Origin: Methylobacterium sp. Leaf465
GTDB taxonomy: Bacteria > Pseudomonadota > Alphaproteobacteria > Rhizobiales > Beijerinckiaceae
NCBI RefSeq assembly: GCF_001424705.1
Contig: NZ_LMRA01000005.1
Location: 50,549 to 114,548 of the forward strand
DNA: 64,000 nucleotides
Direction: 5' to 3'
The notes below the pieces were generated by a model. It made no database searches and was not told the origin of the DNA. It saw only the letters and a program-made list of their open reading frames with translations. How positions within the stretch are numbered: the stretch's first letter is position 1; each line of letters starts with the position of its first letter. Position numbers and translations under genes: made by a program. Shown here in pieces: positions 27,480 through 35,689 of this stretch.

Positions 27480-27826
27480 CAGGCGGGCTCCGGGCAGCAG
27501 GTCGAGAGGGCGGCGACGGCGGGGGCGCAGACCTCGGGGCGGCCCTGACAGCAATCGCGCATCAGGAACTGGATCAGCGCCGACAAGTCCGGGTAGGCGG
27601 CGCGGTAGCGGATCGATCGGCCTTCGCGCTGCGCGGTGACGAGGCCGGCGCGGCTCAGTTCCTTGAGGTGGAACGACAGGTTGGTCGCAGAGACCCCGAC
27701 CGCCTCAGCGAGCAGCCCCGCCGCCAGGCCGTCCGGCCCGGCGGTGACGAGGCGGCGCACGATGCGCAGGCGGTGCTCCTGGCCGAGGGCCGCGAAGGCG
27801 GCGACGGCTTGCCCCTCGTCCATCAT
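27479..27826 (-). CDS. arsR: ArsR-family arsenic-responsive repressor
   Basis: 115-residue winged-helix repressor with the HTH around residues 40-60 (AEAVGVSATNLSFHLKEL). It lacks the classic ELCVCDL metal site in the recognition-helix region. Instead it has Cys92-Cys93 and Cys100 (DCCQGRPEVC) plus Cys110-Cys111 at the C-terminus. That resembles the C-terminal As(III) site of Acidithiobacillus ferrooxidans-type ArsR, with one extra residue in the spacing. It leads arsR-arsC-arsB and is divergent from arsH. Confidence 0.94.
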   Translation of the reverse strand: MMDEGQAVAAFAALGQEHRLRIVRRLVTAGPDGLAAGLLAEAVGVSATNLSFHLKELSRAGLVTAQREGRSIRYRAAYPDLSALIQFLMRDCCQGRPEVCAPAVAALSTCCPEPA

Positions 27827-27830
27827 GATG

Positions 27831-27852
27831 TCAATGTTTCAAACATCATTGA
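27831..27852. promoter_or_regulatory. Probable ArsR operator in arsR-arsH divergent gap
   Basis: Nested palindromes: an outer TCAATG...CATTGA (27831-27852) and an inner ATGTTT-C-AAACAT (27834-27846). It lies in the 47-bp gap between the arsR and arsH starts. Its AT-rich symmetry contrasts with the surroundings and fits an ArsR dimer site controlling both directions. Confidence 0.75.
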
Positions 27853-27873
27853 AACGTAGAGGATGCCGAGCCC

Positions 27874-28671
27874 TTGGACAAGACCGATCCGAACACGACC
27901 GATGGGGACGAGACCGATCGCGCCGGGCCCCCGCGGCCCTTCGCCGATGGCCTGCCGGCCCTGAGCGCGGCGCATTTCGCGGTCCCAACCTCCGCCGACC
28001 TCGGGATCCGCCAAGCCTTCACCCACGCGCCGCGCTTCCTCATCCTCTACGGGTCCCTGCGGGAGCGCTCGTTCAGCCGGTTCCTGGCCTACGAGGCGGC
28101 GCGCCTCCTGGAGGCCATGGGCGGCGAGGTGCGGATCTACCACGCGCACGGCCTGCCGCTGCCGGACGACGCAACCGCCGACCATCCCAAGGTGCAGGAA
28201 CTGCGCGCCCTCTCGATCTGGTCCGAGGGCCAGGTCTGGGTCAGCCCCGAGCGCCACGGGGCCATGACCGGCGTGATGAAGGCCCAGGTCGACTGGCTAC
28301 CCCTGTCGGAGGGCTCGGTGCGCCCGACCCAGGGGCGGACCCTGGCGGTGATGCAGGTGTCCGGCGGCTCGCAATCCTTCAACGCGGTCAACGGCCTGCG
28401 CGTCCTGGGGCGCTGGATGCGGATGATCACCATCCCGAACCAGTCCTCGGTGCCGATGGCCTACCGGGAGTTCGACGCCGCCGGCCGGATGAATCCGGGG
28501 CCGCTCTACGACCGGGTGGTCGATGTCTGCGAAGAACTCGTGAAGTTCACGCTCCTGACCCGCGAGCGGGCCGATTACCTCGTCGACCGCTACTCGGAGC
28601 GCAAGGAGCGGGAGCCGGAGCGGCTCCGGGCGGTGGCGGCGGATATCGGCTTCACGAAGCGGCCCGCCTGA
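27874..28671 (+). CDS. arsH: ArsH NADPH-dependent FMN reductase / organoarsenical oxidase
   Basis: 265-residue flavodoxin-like protein. FMN-phosphate binding is in [15 protein letters not shown] and the family signature [33 protein letters not shown] is present, as in ArsH proteins that oxidise trivalent organoarsenicals or reduce quinones and azo compounds. The likely start is the TTG at 27874, with AGAGGA about 11 bases upstream; an ATG at 27863 is out of frame. It is divergent from arsRCB and shares the palindromic operator. Confidence 0.95.
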   Translation: MDKTDPNTTDGDETDRAGPPRPFADGLPALSAAHFAVPTSADLGIRQAFTHAPRFLILYGSLRERSFSRFLAYEAARLLEAMGGEVRIYHAHGLPLPDDATADHPKVQELRALSIWSEGQVWVSPERHGAMTGVMKAQVDWLPLSEGSVRPTQGRTLAVMQVSGGSQSFNAVNGLRVLGRWMRMITIPNQSSVPMAYREFDAAGRMNPGPLYDRVVDVCEELVKFTLLTRERADYLVDRYSERKEREPERLRAVAADIGFTKRPA

Positions 28672-28755
28672 GGCCCCGTGGCGAAGCGCCCGCGGGGTCG
28701 AACCAGGGCGGCGCTTGGCCGTTGTGGCACGAAGGGTCCAAGGCGGAAAGGCGAC

Positions 28756-29007
28756 ATGGCAGAGCCATCGGAGATCACGGCGCAGGCGATCGCGGCGCAC
28801 ATGGAGGTGCGGTCGTCGGACGGACTGCATGTCGGGACGGTCGACCACATGGAGGGCGATACCCTCATCAAGCTGACGCGGTCCGATCCGGCGGCCCATG
28901 GCCGCCACCACCTGCTGCCGCTGTCCTGGGTCGAGCGGGTTGACGAGCAGGTCCACCTCACCGCCACGGCGGCCGATGTCCGGGGCTACTGGGAAGATGC
29001 CGGCTGA
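28756..29007 (+). CDS. DUF2171-family protein
   Basis: 83-residue protein of the PRC-barrel-like DUF2171 family. It runs HMEVRSSDGLHVGTVDHMEGDTLIKLTR, then PLSWVERVDEQVHLT and an aromatic end (GYWEDAG). These small beta-barrel proteins are frequent in Methylobacterium-type genomes and are sometimes stress-induced; function unknown. The ATG at 28756 begins the domain. It follows arsH by 84 bp on the same strand with no evident functional tie. Confidence 0.82.
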   Translation: MAEPSEITAQAIAAHMEVRSSDGLHVGTVDHMEGDTLIKLTRSDPAAHGRHHLLPLSWVERVDEQVHLTATAADVRGYWEDAG

Positions 29008-29070
29008 GCGCCCTCCCGCCGGGCGACCTTTCGCCCGGTCGCCGGCCGCGCCATCGACCCTAGTTCCCCG

Positions 29071-30000
29071 GTGAGCGCGGCAGAACCGCCCCCCACGATC
29101 AGGACGCCCTCGGACATCATGGAACGGCCCAGCGTCATCGTCGGCATCCACGGCTTGGCCAACAAGCCGCCGGTCGATGAGAAGACGCGCTGGTGGCGGG
29201 ACGCCATCGCCGAGGGCCTGGCGCGCAACGAAGGCGTCGACGGCGCCGCATTCACCTTCGCCTTCGTCTACTGGGCCGACCTGCGCTACGAGACGCCGCT
29301 GGCCAGCGACGCCCTCGCCGAGCCCTACCGCCCTCAGGCGACCTCCGACCCCCTCCCCGCCGAGGAGGATGCACCGAGGCTGACGGGTCAGGACGTGCTG
29401 GCCACCCTGTATGCCGGGATCGACCGCATCGAGGGGCTGACGGGGGTCACCCTCGTCGACGACGTCATCCTAGAGCACCGCTTCGACGATCTCTGGCACT
29501 ACCACGGCGAACGCGCCTTCGCGGCGGAGGTCCGGACCCGCCTGAGCGAGCGCCTCGCCGCATTTCACGACCACCGCATCCTGCTGGTCGCCCATTCCAT
29601 GGGCTCGGTGATCGCCTACGACGTCCTGCGGCAGCTGGAGCGCGACGCGCCGGACCTGCGCGTCGACCACCTGATCACGGTCGGCTCGCCCCTCGGTCTC
29701 GCGAAGGTGAAGATGAAGATCGCGAGCGAATTCGGCGCCACCCGGGTGCCGAACAACCTGAAGCATTGGACCAACCTCGCCGACGGCAACGACATCGCCA
29801 CCGTCACCGGCACCCTAGCGGAGGATTACGCTCCCAGCGACACCGGGGTCGCCATCGCCGATCACCGGGTGGTGAACGATTACCGGCGGCCCACGGGCGA
29901 GGCGAACCACCACAAATCCTACGGCTACCTGCGCACGCCGGAGTTTTCGCGGATCGCGAGCGGGTTTCTGGAGACTGGGGCGGTCGGACGGCGTCGGTGA
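29071..30000 (+). CDS. Alpha/beta hydrolase (lipase-like)
   Basis: About 309 residues. The early IVGIHGLANKPP forms the oxyanion-hole region. The nucleophile elbow is AHSMGS (GxSxG variant with Ala first) followed by VIAYDVL. VGSPLGLAKVKMKI and HWTNLADGNDIAT resemble PGAP1/lipase-type hydrolases. The His acting as the base is plausibly within NHHKSYGY. It could act on lipids or esters; unspecific. The start may be GTG 29071 or ATG 29119, where homology begins. Confidence 0.8.
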   Translation: MSAAEPPPTIRTPSDIMERPSVIVGIHGLANKPPVDEKTRWWRDAIAEGLARNEGVDGAAFTFAFVYWADLRYETPLASDALAEPYRPQATSDPLPAEEDAPRLTGQDVLATLYAGIDRIEGLTGVTLVDDVILEHRFDDLWHYHGERAFAAEVRTRLSERLAAFHDHRILLVAHSMGSVIAYDVLRQLERDAPDLRVDHLITVGSPLGLAKVKMKIASEFGATRVPNNLKHWTNLADGNDIATVTGTLAEDYAPSDTGVAIADHRVVNDYRRPTGEANHHKSYGYLRTPEFSRIASGFLETGAVGRRR

Positions 30001-30135
30001 CCGGCCGCCCCTGCGAGACGCAACGAGCTCCCTCTCCCAGAAGGAGACGAGACCCGCACAGGACGCCGGACGGTGGTTGGGAGGTCTCGCGACCACCGAA
30101 GGGAATCGGTCGTCCGTTCACGGCACTCCGTCCTT

Positions 30136-30163
30136 GAAAAAGGGGACGCCGCGTGGCGTCCCC
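30136..30163 (-). terminator. Intrinsic terminator of dps
   Basis: Read on the minus strand, the nine-pair stem GGGGACGCC-ACGC-GGCGTCCCC is followed by TTTTTC. It lies 26 bp beyond the dps stop. The plus-strand hydrolase gene ends about 135 bp away, with no clear terminator of its own in this interval. Confidence 0.9.
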
Positions 30164-30188
30164 CGATCCGTCGGTTCTTGGCTGGCGC

Positions 30189-30743
30189 TCAGCGCTGGCC
30201 GGCGTGGTCGCCGTCGCGCAGGGCGCCGGTCGGCTCCTGCACGTGGGCCTCGAGGAACCAGAGCTGCTTGTCGACGCCGCGCGACACCTCGGTGAGGAGG
30301 TCGGCGGTGCCGGCGTCACCGGCCTCGTCGGTGTCGTCGATGTTCTGACGCACCGCGTTGGCGTAGACGCCGTAGCGGTCGATCAGTGCGGCCAGGTGGT
30401 CAGCGATCGCGTAGGCGTCGAGGGGGTAGGCCTTCAGCTGCGAGGCCGATGCGACCGCCTGGGCGGTGCCGCGGGCGGTGCCGCCGAGCTGGGTGATGCG
30501 CTCCGCGACCTTGTCGTTGTAGTCGTCGAGCTCGGTCCGGAATCCGTCGAGCATCTCGTGGATGCCGATGAACTGCGGTCCCTTCAGGTTCCAGTGCGCC
30601 TGCTTCACGTCGAGGGCGAGGTCGATCCCGTCCGACAGGCGCGCGTTGAGCACCTCGATCGAAACCTTCTTCGCGTTGGACTTCGTACCGTTCTGGGTCT
30701 CGTGGAGACGCTGGTTTCCGGCTTGGGTCTTGGAATCGGCCAT
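30189..30743 (-). CDS. dps: Dps ferritin-like DNA-protection protein
   Basis: 184-residue mini-ferritin forming dodecamers that store iron, detoxify H2O2 and coat DNA. The inter-subunit ferroxidase ligands are recognisable: His50 (KQAHWN), His62, Asp77 and Glu81 (NDKVAER). The Lys/Gln-rich N-terminal tail (KTQAGNQRLHETQNGTKSNAKK) probably binds DNA. An EcfG-type general-stress promoter lies about 140 bp upstream and an intrinsic terminator follows, so it is a single-gene unit. Confidence 0.95.
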   Translation of the reverse strand: MADSKTQAGNQRLHETQNGTKSNAKKVSIEVLNARLSDGIDLALDVKQAHWNLKGPQFIGIHEMLDGFRTELDDYNDKVAERITQLGGTARGTAQAVASASQLKAYPLDAYAIADHLAALIDRYGVYANAVRQNIDDTDEAGDAGTADLLTEVSRGVDKQLWFLEAHVQEPTGALRDGDHAGQR

Positions 30744-31397
30744 TCGGTTCGTCCTTCAAGTCTCATGGAAGGCGCGTCGCTCATCCCGCAGCCTGCGCGG
30801 TCGCGACGCCGAGCCTCCGATGTCGGCGGAACATGATCTCGGGCAGGCGGGATGCGCCGCCCGTGCGATCAGTCTGCCCCATCAACGACAGGCCCCGGCC
30901 CATGTTCCTGGCCCTGTGGTCGCGCATCCCTGATCTGCGGGGATCACACCCCGCGGCATGCGATTCCCGCATGGGCCGGCCGATCCGATCCGGCCCGAAT
31001 CCCGCACGACCGGGCCGGCGCGGCACGGGCGGGCGATCGTCAACCATAAATTGGCTTTCGCGCCGCCGGCGCGAACGGCCACGCTGAAACGGCGTTGGCC
31101 CCGGAGAAGCCGGACTGACAGTCCAAGGCGCTCCCCTGATCTTGAACGACGACTCTTTGTCGCTGGCCCGACCGCGAAACGACTCGCCGATGGGCCCACA
31201 ATTCGGGGCGATGCATGGTGGTCGACGGGTTCTGCCGCAACGCAATCAAACTTGGTAAGATCTTGGTGAACGGTAGTTTACAATGCTTGTCGTTCCGCGG
31301 TGTGAAATCTTAAAGGACACGCTGTTATTCTTGCAAAACACCGACGATCACGTCACGATCGTCTCGCTCTTCGCCGGCAGCCCCGCTGCCATTCTCC
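30744..31397. other. 654-bp intergenic region between dps and the polysaccharide cluster
   Basis: No gene supported. It holds the leftward EcfG-type promoter (30884-30908). At its right end is an AT-richer stretch (about 31245-31330, including CTTGGTAAGATCTTGGTGAACGG-like direct repeats and TTTACAATG) that is probably the promoter/leader of the rightward glycosyltransferase. Confidence 0.5.
30884..30908 (-). promoter_or_regulatory. EcfG-type general stress promoter upstream of dps
   Basis: On the minus strand GGAAC (30908-30904), 16 bases, CGTT (30887-30884). This is an exact match to the alphaproteobacterial EcfG/PhyR-regulon consensus GGAAC-N16/17-CGTT. Transcription would start near 30877, giving a leader of about 135 nt before dps. 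Confidence 0.7.
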
Positions 31398-32681
31398 GTG
31401 GCTTGGCATCCTGCGATGATGGAACCAGAAGTCGCACAGCGTCGTCCGACCACAGCGCTTCCGGACCGGCGGGATACGCCCGCGGGCCCCGTCACGGCCG
31501 CGCCCCTGCGCATCCTCGTGGTTCACAACCGCTATCAGGTGCGCGGTGGCGAGGATTCGGTGGTGGCCCAGGAGGTGGCGAGCCTGCGCCGCGCCGGGCA
31601 GGTCGTGGAGACCCTGTTCTTCGACAATGCCGCGATCCGGACGGGCTGGGACCGGCTGCGCACCGCCTACGAAGCGCCGCACGCCCCGCGCGGGATCGCC
31701 GCCGTGGTGGAGGCCGTCCGCGCCTTCCGCCCCGACGTGGTGCACGCGCACAACGTCTTCCCGCAGGTGTCGCCGGGCATGCACGCCGCGGTCCGGGCCG
31801 AGGGGGTCGCCACCGTCCAGACCCTGCACAACTTCCGCGTGACCTGCGCCAACGGCATCCTCATGCGCGAGTCCCGCCCCTGCGAGGATTGCGTGACCGG
31901 CTCGCCCTACCAGGCGGTGCGTCACGCCTGCTATCGCGGGTCCCGCCTGGGGTCCCTGGCCGTGGCGCGGATGATCGACGTGCACCGGCGCGCCGGCACC
32001 TGGGAACGGGACGTCGACCGCTTCATCGCGCTGACGCCCTTCGCCCGCACCCGCTTCCTCGCCGCCGGGCTGCCGGAGAGCCGCATCCGCATCAAGCCCA
32101 ACGGTTTGGCCGATCCGGGCCTCGACGCGCGCGGCCCCCGGGCCGGCATCCTGTTCGTCGGACGGCTCGTGCCCGAGAAGGGCGTCGGCACCCTGAGGGC
32201 GGCCGCGCGCCTGACCCGGGCCCCGATCACCGTCATCGGCGAAGGGCCCGAGGCGGACGCCCTCGCCCGCGAGCCCGGCCTGACCCTGCTCGGCCCACAG
32301 GACCCCACGGCCGTGCAGGCCGCGATGGCGCGGGCGGCCGCCCTGGTGGTGCCCTCGCACTGGTACGAGGGCCTGCCGATGGTGATCGCCGAGGCGTTCA
32401 GCCTCGGCACGCCGGTGGTCGCCGCGCGCATCGGCGCCCTCGCCGACCTCGTGACGGAGGGCCGCACCGGCCTCCTCGTCCCGCCCCGCGATCCCCACGC
32501 CCTCGCCCAGGCCCTCGACCGCATCGTCGACGACCCCGACGCCGCACGGGCGATGGGGCGCCACGCCCGCCTCGCCTACGAGCGCGACTGGACCGAGGAC
32601 GCCGTCACCGCGCGCGCCCTCGCGATCTACCGCGAAGCCATCGCCACCCGTTCCGCCGCCATGCCCCGGGCTGCCGCATGA
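31398..32681 (+). CDS. GT4-family glycosyltransferase
   Basis: 427-residue cytosolic/peripheral glycosyltransferase of GT-B fold. The N-domain starts LRILVVHNRYQVRGGEDSVVAQEV. The donor-domain hallmarks GRLVPEKGVGTL, IGEGPEADAL and the EX7E motif (YEGLPMVIAEAFSLGTPVV) are clear. It probably adds a sugar to the lipid-linked repeat unit of an exopolysaccharide. The start is GTG 31398 or one of two ATGs at 31416/31419. It overlaps the next gene by four bases (ATGA), marking the first operon of the cluster. Confidence 0.92.
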   Translation: MAWHPAMMEPEVAQRRPTTALPDRRDTPAGPVTAAPLRILVVHNRYQVRGGEDSVVAQEVASLRRAGQVVETLFFDNAAIRTGWDRLRTAYEAPHAPRGIAAVVEAVRAFRPDVVHAHNVFPQVSPGMHAAVRAEGVATVQTLHNFRVTCANGILMRESRPCEDCVTGSPYQAVRHACYRGSRLGSLAVARMIDVHRRAGTWERDVDRFIALTPFARTRFLAAGLPESRIRIKPNGLADPGLDARGPRAGILFVGRLVPEKGVGTLRAAARLTRAPITVIGEGPEADALAREPGLTLLGPQDPTAVQAAMARAAALVVPSHWYEGLPMVIAEAFSLGTPVVAARIGALADLVTEGRTGLLVPPRDPHALAQALDRIVDDPDAARAMGRHARLAYERDWTEDAVTARALAIYREAIATRSAAMPRAAA

Positions 32682-33562
32682 CGCGCCCTTTGACTTCGCG
32701 CCCTCTGACTTCGCGCCCTCTCACACCGGACCATGACATGCCCGTGCGCGCCTGGGGCCACGACCCGGACGTCCCCCACTTCCTCCTCGGCGGCGTTCCG
32801 ATCTCGATCACCGACATGGCCGGCCTGGTCGACGCGCTCCGGCGCCGCCTGAGCCGGCAGGCTCCGGCACCCGGGACCTTCGTGGTCTTCCGCGACGCCC
32901 ACGGCATCGTGCGGGCGCAGGACGAGCCGGAGGTGCGCGCCGCCCACGACGCCGCCCTGCTGGTCTGCGCCGACGGGCGGCCCCTCGCCTGGGTCGGGCG
33001 CCTGCGCGGCCACACGGCCATCGCGCAGGTGCCGGGCATCGAATCCGTCGAGGCGGTGTGCCGCGCGGGACTCGAGGCGGGTTGGCGCCACTACTTCCTC
33101 GGCGGCGGGCCGGGGGTCGCCGAGAAGCTCGCCGCCGAGATGGCCCGGCGCGCGCCGGGTCTCGCCGTGGCGGGGGCCGAGACCCTGCCCTACCGGCCGC
33201 TCACGGAGCCCGAGGCCCAGGACCTCTACGCGCGCCTGCGCGCCAACGGCACCCAGATCCTCTGGATCGGCCTGAGCACGCCCAAGCAGGAACTCTTCAT
33301 GCAGGCGCACACGCCCGCCCTGCCCGGCGTCATCGCCATGGGGGTCGGGGCCGCCTTCGACGTGAACATCGGCACGATCCCGCGCGCGCCCCGGCTGATG
33401 ACCTGGTGCGGCCTCGAATGGCTCTACCGGCTGATCCAGGAGCCCCGGCGCCTGCGCGCCCGCTACGCCCAGGTGGTGCCGCGCTTCCTCGCCATCGTGG
33501 CCCTCGACCGGGCCCGCTGCGCCAAGCGCGCCCCGCGCCCGGGCGGGGTCCGGCCGGTCTGA
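32678..33562 (+). CDS. WecG/TagA/CpsF-family glycosyltransferase (GT26)
   Basis: 294-residue GT26-type enzyme, a family that transfers ManNAc, ManNAcA or glucosyl units to polyprenyl-linked intermediates. Conserved parts: VFRDAHGIVRAQ, ALLVCADGRPLAWVGRL, YFLGGGPGVAEKLAAEM, WIGLSTPKQELFMQAH and GVGAAFDVNIGTIPRAPRLM. The ATG at 32678 overlaps the upstream GT4 stop (ATGA). The first 15 codons contain a threefold 15-bp DNA repeat encoding SRPLT; an internal ATG at 32738 could be the true start. Confidence 0.92.
   Translation: MTRPLTSRPLTSRPLTPDHDMPVRAWGHDPDVPHFLLGGVPISITDMAGLVDALRRRLSRQAPAPGTFVVFRDAHGIVRAQDEPEVRAAHDAALLVCADGRPLAWVGRLRGHTAIAQVPGIESVEAVCRAGLEAGWRHYFLGGGPGVAEKLAAEMARRAPGLAVAGAETLPYRPLTEPEAQDLYARLRANGTQILWIGLSTPKQELFMQAHTPALPGVIAMGVGAAFDVNIGTIPRAPRLMTWCGLEWLYRLIQEPRRLRARYAQVVPRFLAIVALDRARCAKRAPRPGGVRPV
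32682..32726 (+). repeat. Threefold 15-bp tandem repeat at the GT26 N-terminus
   Basis: CGCGCCCTTTGACTT, CGCGCCCTCTGACTT and CGCGCCCTCTCACAC follow one another, encoding a repeated (T)SRPLT peptide directly after the start codon. The in-frame period implies slippage-type expansion that keeps the reading frame. Confidence 0.8.
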
Positions 33563-33575
33563 GACCGGGCGCCCC

Positions 33576-34712
33576 TCAGCCGACGACAGGGGCCAAAGCC
33601 GCGCGATAGGCCCCCGTCGCGGCCTCGAGGGAGAACCGCGCCAGGGCCGGGACGGCCCGGGTGCGATAGGTCGCGCGCCGGGCGGGATCGTCGAGGAGCG
33701 CCAGGGCCGCCTCGGCCCAGCCCGCCACCGTCAGGGGGCGGACCTCGCCGCAATCCCAGGCTGCCACGAGCTCGCGCGCCGCGCCCGAATGCGGCGAGGC
33801 CAGCACCGCCGCGCCGCTCTGCAGGGCCTCCTGCAGCACGATGCCCCAGACGTCGCCGCGGCTCGGGAACAGGAAGAGGCGCGCCGAGGCGTAGACGGCC
33901 CCGAGGTCGGCCTGCTGCACGAAGCCGTCGAACTGGGCCGCGATCCCGGCCGCCGCCAGCCGCGACTCCATCTCCGCCCGCAGGGGGCCGTCGCCCGCGA
34001 CCCGGACCCGCAGGGTCCGGCCCCGGGCCTGGCAGGCAAGGACGACGTCGGTGAAGAAGCGCGCGCCCTTCACGTCCTCGTTCAGGATGCCGCAGAACAG
34101 GAGGTCGTAGGGGCGCTCCGTCTCCGGCGTCGTGGCGGCCGGGCCGGGCTCCCAGGCGGGGAAAAGCGGCGCCAGGGCGAGGCGGTGGGCGGGGAGGCCG
34201 TAGCCTTCGAGGAGCGCGAGGCTGCCGGCGCTCGCTCCGAGGCCGAAGCGCGCCCCCGGCACCAACAGGCGCCGCATCGCACGGTGCGGCCGCGAGCGCC
34301 GGCCCGGATCGGTCTCCGGCACCCCGTCGGTGCGCAGGCCGTAGGGCACCCCGAGCCACCGCGCCGCGGCGACGGCCATCAGCATGGTGGGGGCGAAGTC
34401 GTTGACGACGACGAGGCTGGGCCGCAGGGCCGCGAGACGCGGCACGATGGCGGGGTTGATGTAGAGGTTGCTCACGGCGCTGCGGTACCAGCGCAGCCCC
34501 GGCACCACGGCGAAGCGATAGGCCTCGGGCTCGGGCATCTCCCAGTGCCGGGCCGCCTCCCGGGCGCTGCAGGCGAGGACGTGGAGCGGCCGGTCCAGGG
34601 TCGCTCCCAGGCGCTCGTAGAGGCGGTGCATGTAGGGCGCGCGGGCGCCGATCACGATGACGACGGGTCCGTCGCGGCGCCCGGATGCGCGGCGGCTCAT
34701 CGCGTGGATCAT
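33576..34712 (-). CDS. Glycosyltransferase family 4 protein
   Basis: 378-residue GT-B glycosyltransferase. The N-domain carries VVIVIGARAPYMHRLYERLGA and VVNDFAPTMLMAVAAARWLGVPYGLRTDG. The donor domain has FCGILNEDVKGARFF, VAGDGPLRAEM and the DX7E-like motif SRGDVWGIVLQEALQSGAAVLAS. It probably acts in assembly of the same exopolysaccharide. Its ATG at 34712 overlaps the deacetylase stop (ATGA), and it converges with the GT26 gene, leaving a 13-bp gap. Confidence 0.9.
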   Translation of the reverse strand: MIHAMSRRASGRRDGPVVIVIGARAPYMHRLYERLGATLDRPLHVLACSAREAARHWEMPEPEAYRFAVVPGLRWYRSAVSNLYINPAIVPRLAALRPSLVVVNDFAPTMLMAVAAARWLGVPYGLRTDGVPETDPGRRSRPHRAMRRLLVPGARFGLGASAGSLALLEGYGLPAHRLALAPLFPAWEPGPAATTPETERPYDLLFCGILNEDVKGARFFTDVVLACQARGRTLRVRVAGDGPLRAEMESRLAAAGIAAQFDGFVQQADLGAVYASARLFLFPSRGDVWGIVLQEALQSGAAVLASPHSGAARELVAAWDCGEVRPLTVAGWAEAALALLDDPARRATYRTRAVPALARFSLEAATGAYRAALAPVVG

Positions 34713-35488
34713 CGGGCGGCGCGCGTCGGCCCGCCCACGAGGGCATCGATCTGGTAGAGCCCCCAGGCGGGTTCGAGGACGTGGCGGGGCATCAGCAGCA
34801 GATCCTCCGGGCCCCGGGCCACGCCCCGGCGGGTGGTGTGGAAGCTGTGGTAGCCGGCGTCGCGGGCGAGGGCCGGGTCGCGGCCCGGGTCGAAGTCGGT
34901 GCCGGCCACGCCCCAGGGGCAGGCGAAGTGCCGGACCGGACGGCCGGTCATCGCCTCCAGGTCCCGGCGCGACCGACCCAGTTCCCCGGCGACCTCCGTC
35001 GCCGCGAGACGCCCGAGGTTGCGGTGGCTCGCCGAATGCGACCCGACGTCGAGCCCGGCGGCGAGCCAGTCGGCCACGGCGGCGCGGTCCATGTAGCCGG
35101 CCCGGTCCCCGCCGGGGGGCGCGTCGACCCAGTCGCTGACCAGGAACACGATCGCGGGGATCGACAGCGCCCGCAGCACGGGGAGCGCCACCCCGTGGGT
35201 GTCGGCGTAGCCGTCGTCGAAGCTGACGAGGAAGTGGCGGCCCTGCCCGGCCGTGCCGCTCGCGACGAGGTCTGCGGCCCGGTCCGCCGTGACGAACGTG
35301 CCGTGGCGGCCGAGGAAGCGCATCTGCCGGGCGAAGCCTGCCTGCTCGCCCGGCGCGACATGATGGTAGCACAGGGTGTAGAGACCCGCCGGCGCCGCGG
35401 CCATCGACCGGGACAGCGCCCGCACCCGCAGGGCCGCCTCGCGCAGGACGGGCGTGTCGCGGATGAAGTGTTCGAGCGTCCTCGGCAT
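34709..35488 (-). CDS. Polysaccharide deacetylase (NodB homology domain)
   Basis: 259-residue CE4-type protein. The metal and catalytic residues Asp91-Asp92 are in SFDDGYAD, and His151/His155 in GSHSASH. HFACPWGV resembles the third motif. It would remove N- or O-acetyl groups from a polysaccharide or peptidoglycan substrate. No obvious signal peptide is seen, so it may act on cytosolic lipid-linked intermediates or be exported unconventionally. It is coupled to the following GT4 gene. Confidence 0.9.
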   Translation of the reverse strand: MPRTLEHFIRDTPVLREAALRVRALSRSMAAAPAGLYTLCYHHVAPGEQAGFARQMRFLGRHGTFVTADRAADLVASGTAGQGRHFLVSFDDGYADTHGVALPVLRALSIPAIVFLVSDWVDAPPGGDRAGYMDRAAVADWLAAGLDVGSHSASHRNLGRLAATEVAGELGRSRRDLEAMTGRPVRHFACPWGVAGTDFDPGRDPALARDAGYHSFHTTRRGVARGPEDLLLMPRHVLEPAWGLYQIDALVGGPTRAAR

Positions 35489-35689
35489 CCCGGGACGTTA
35501 GCAGCTTCGCGGCCGGGCGGCACGGATGGGACACCGATCCCCGGCAGCATTCGCCAACAGCGTTAAATTAAGGATCTTCGCAGTCTGGGCGGGAGATCTC
35601 CGGTCGGCAGGAAGGGATGACAAGCGTTTCGCCGTAGGAAGGCCCGTCCCCGCGAGGGATGCGTCGAGGACACGAGGCATGAAGCTCCA

